This document shows positions 30,688 to 31,703 of a DNA stretch of 31,703 bases, piece after piece. The notes beneath the pieces were generated by a model. The model did no database searches, was not told where the DNA came from, and worked only from the letters and a program-made list of their open reading frames with translations. Source of the stretch: Bacillota bacterium (lineage in GTDB: Bacteria; Eremiobacterota; SpSt-956; JAKJGF01). The stretch spans positions 1-31,703 of the forward strand of contig JAKPQU010000236.1 of NCBI GenBank assembly GCA_029555925.1, written 5' to 3'. Each line of letters starts with the position of its first letter. The first letter of the stretch is position 1. Made by a program: the position numbers and the translations under genes.

Positions 30688-31617
30688 TTATAAATAAATT
30701 TCATATTTCCCCAGGCCGAAACTCGCACCTTTACCGACGTGTATATATTTACCTGTTGTAATATAAGGTAAAAAATCTTTAAAATCACCGGTAAATGTAA
30801 TATCTCCGACGAGACCGCCCATTTTCATCCTGCTCTGCTGTCTGTTAGAATATCTCTCCCAGTCAAGCCATTGAAGGTCTGATTTTATTACGGATATACC
30901 GGTTGCTCTGTCTATGAGATCTTTAAAATCTACATCAAGTTTTCCGTTGCAGTGAAAATATGTGAGAAGGCTTATTCGTCTGAGTATATTTCTCATAAAT
31001 ATATGAAATTCCAGGGTGTTAACAAATTTTTCTTCATATTTTACTCTTGCAGGTGTAATAAAAGAAATGGTTATTTTATCAACTTCGTTATTCTCAAATT
31101 CGTCAGATGTCAAAATATTGGGAGGTGAGAGGAGTTTCTTTTCTCTGCCATAAATTACAGTTCCATTTTGCCAGTCTGCTTTATGATTAATTACCTCTTC
31201 TATGTCATATCTTCCCCTGTCTCTTCCTATACCGTTTTTCCCCATTTCATCAAAGGCATAGATAAAATAGGGGAGATAATCTATGGCTTTCCCTGTAAGT
31301 ACAAGGGAAAAATTCAGTTCTTCCCCTTTTTCATAGTCAGTCTTTACCTCAAGAGGCGGTTCCAGTATAAAAGGATGAGGTGCAGCAGTATAATTCTTCA
31401 TCATAGAACTATCTTCCGGAGGAGGTGTTTCAAAGATATAAGAATAAATGCATTTTGTTTTAAGGAGACATCCGTCACAGTCTGCCCGTTGTTTTACGCA
31501 GGCAATCTTTTTAATAGTATGACCGAAGGCTCCCCGGAATGTAGAACCCTTATAAGGTGGAAGATGAAAAGAATTAAGCGTTTTTGTTTTAAATTCAAAA
31601 ATTGCAAAGGTTAACAT
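30688..31617 (-). CDS. cas6: Cas6-type CRISPR RNA endoribonuclease, no array or other cas gene in window
   Basis: 309 residues. The C-terminus, HVGKGASFGLGKYEIYL, is the glycine-rich G-loop typical of Cas6 RAMP proteins (Cas6 C-terminal family). The N-terminal part has YKGSTFRGAFGHTIKKIAC and a cysteine cluster CDGCLLKTKC (C-x2-C-x5-C) seen in this Cas6 subgroup, perhaps binding metal. Two ferredoxin-like RAMP folds are expected. Cas6 cuts pre-crRNA within repeats. The window has no CRISPR array and no other cas gene. Because the gene is transcribed leftward and its downstream neighbour is the unrelated YchF-like gene, any partners would lie to the right of the window. The ATG at 31617 has only a weak AAAGAA ribosome site, and the upstream region is heptamer repeat. 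The catalytic histidine cannot be fixed by eye. Confidence 0.85.
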   Translation of the reverse strand: MLTFAIFEFKTKTLNSFHLPPYKGSTFRGAFGHTIKKIACVKQRADCDGCLLKTKCIYSYIFETPPPEDSSMMKNYTAAPHPFILEPPLEVKTDYEKGEELNFSLVLTGKAIDYLPYFIYAFDEMGKNGIGRDRGRYDIEEVINHKADWQNGTVIYGREKKLLSPPNILTSDEFENNEVDKITISFITPARVKYEEKFVNTLEFHIFMRNILRRISLLTYFHCNGKLDVDFKDLIDRATGISVIKSDLQWLDWERYSNRQQSRMKMGGLVGDITFTGDFKDFLPYITTGKYIHVGKGASFGLGKYEIYL

Positions 31618-31626
31618 GATTCTTTC

Positions 31627-31655
31627 GTGACCCCGTGACGCGTGACGCGTGACGC
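31627..31655. repeat. Heptamer array upstream of cas6
   Basis: GTGACCC plus one extra C, then GTGACGC three times at 31635-31655. It begins 10 bases upstream of the cas6 start codon. On the gene's strand it reads GCGTCAC, as it does before the GGDEF-protein gene at 6941-6968. Confidence 0.9.
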
Positions 31656-31703
31656 GAAGATTAAGTTATATTTTATACACTATATATTCTTTAAAAAACT
31701 TTA

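Overview
The window is AT-rich bacterial chromosome with about 20 protein genes, one of them cut by the left edge and one a decayed remnant. No rRNA, tRNA, phage or complete insertion sequence is visible. The gene set suggests a respiring or fermenting, probably anaerobic bacterium: a membrane Fe-S oxidoreductase of the CCG (HdrD-like) type, GTP-dependent PEP carboxykinase, a CoA-disulfide/persulfide reductase with rhodanese domain, an EF-G with the DSGKTTL P-loop of the spirochaete/planctomycete/delta type, and a Ser/Thr kinase with a pseudopilin-like tail. I cannot name the phylum. An under-sampled lineage is likely.

Layout. 1-5236: c-di-GMP phosphodiesterase fragment (HD-GYP), Fe-S oxidoreductase, WGR/YwqG-like protein, response regulator with HisKA stub (all +). 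5303-6922: coiled-coil GGDEF protein (-). 7244-12038: PEP carboxykinase, CoA-disulfide reductase-rhodanese, HEAT-repeat lipoprotein (+). 12184-16751: minus-strand cluster of a decayed DUF4139 gene, a Ser/Thr kinase and a large HEAT-like protein. 16976-24414: 5'-nucleotidase, an S9-peptidase-like/ECF sigma fusion, a coiled-coil protein between two short MITE-like copies, and a long glutamine synthetase (+). 24447-26084: polytopic membrane protein (-). 26408-29366: EF-G and a nucleotidyltransferase (+). 29534-31617: a degenerate YchF-like NTPase and an orphan Cas6 (-).

Two signals stand out. First, most spacers carry tandem heptamers of the form GTNANNN (GTGACGC, GTAATGC, GTGACCA, GTGAATA and others). 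They usually sit as a left arm of GTNANNN units facing a right arm of NNNTNAC units, so the spacer can fold into a long hairpin. In at least four genes the TGA of such a unit is the stop codon. Second, the gene at 18562-21066 joins a complete prolyl-oligopeptidase-like protein, apparently lacking its catalytic Ser and Asp, to a complete ECF sigma factor in one frame. That looks like a one-piece sensor/sigma protein and is the best candidate here for an undescribed system.

Signalling is over-represented (HD-GYP, GGDEF-like, receiver-HisKA, Ser/Thr kinase, ECF sigma), and several of these proteins have lost canonical residues, which suggests binding or regulatory roles rather than catalysis.
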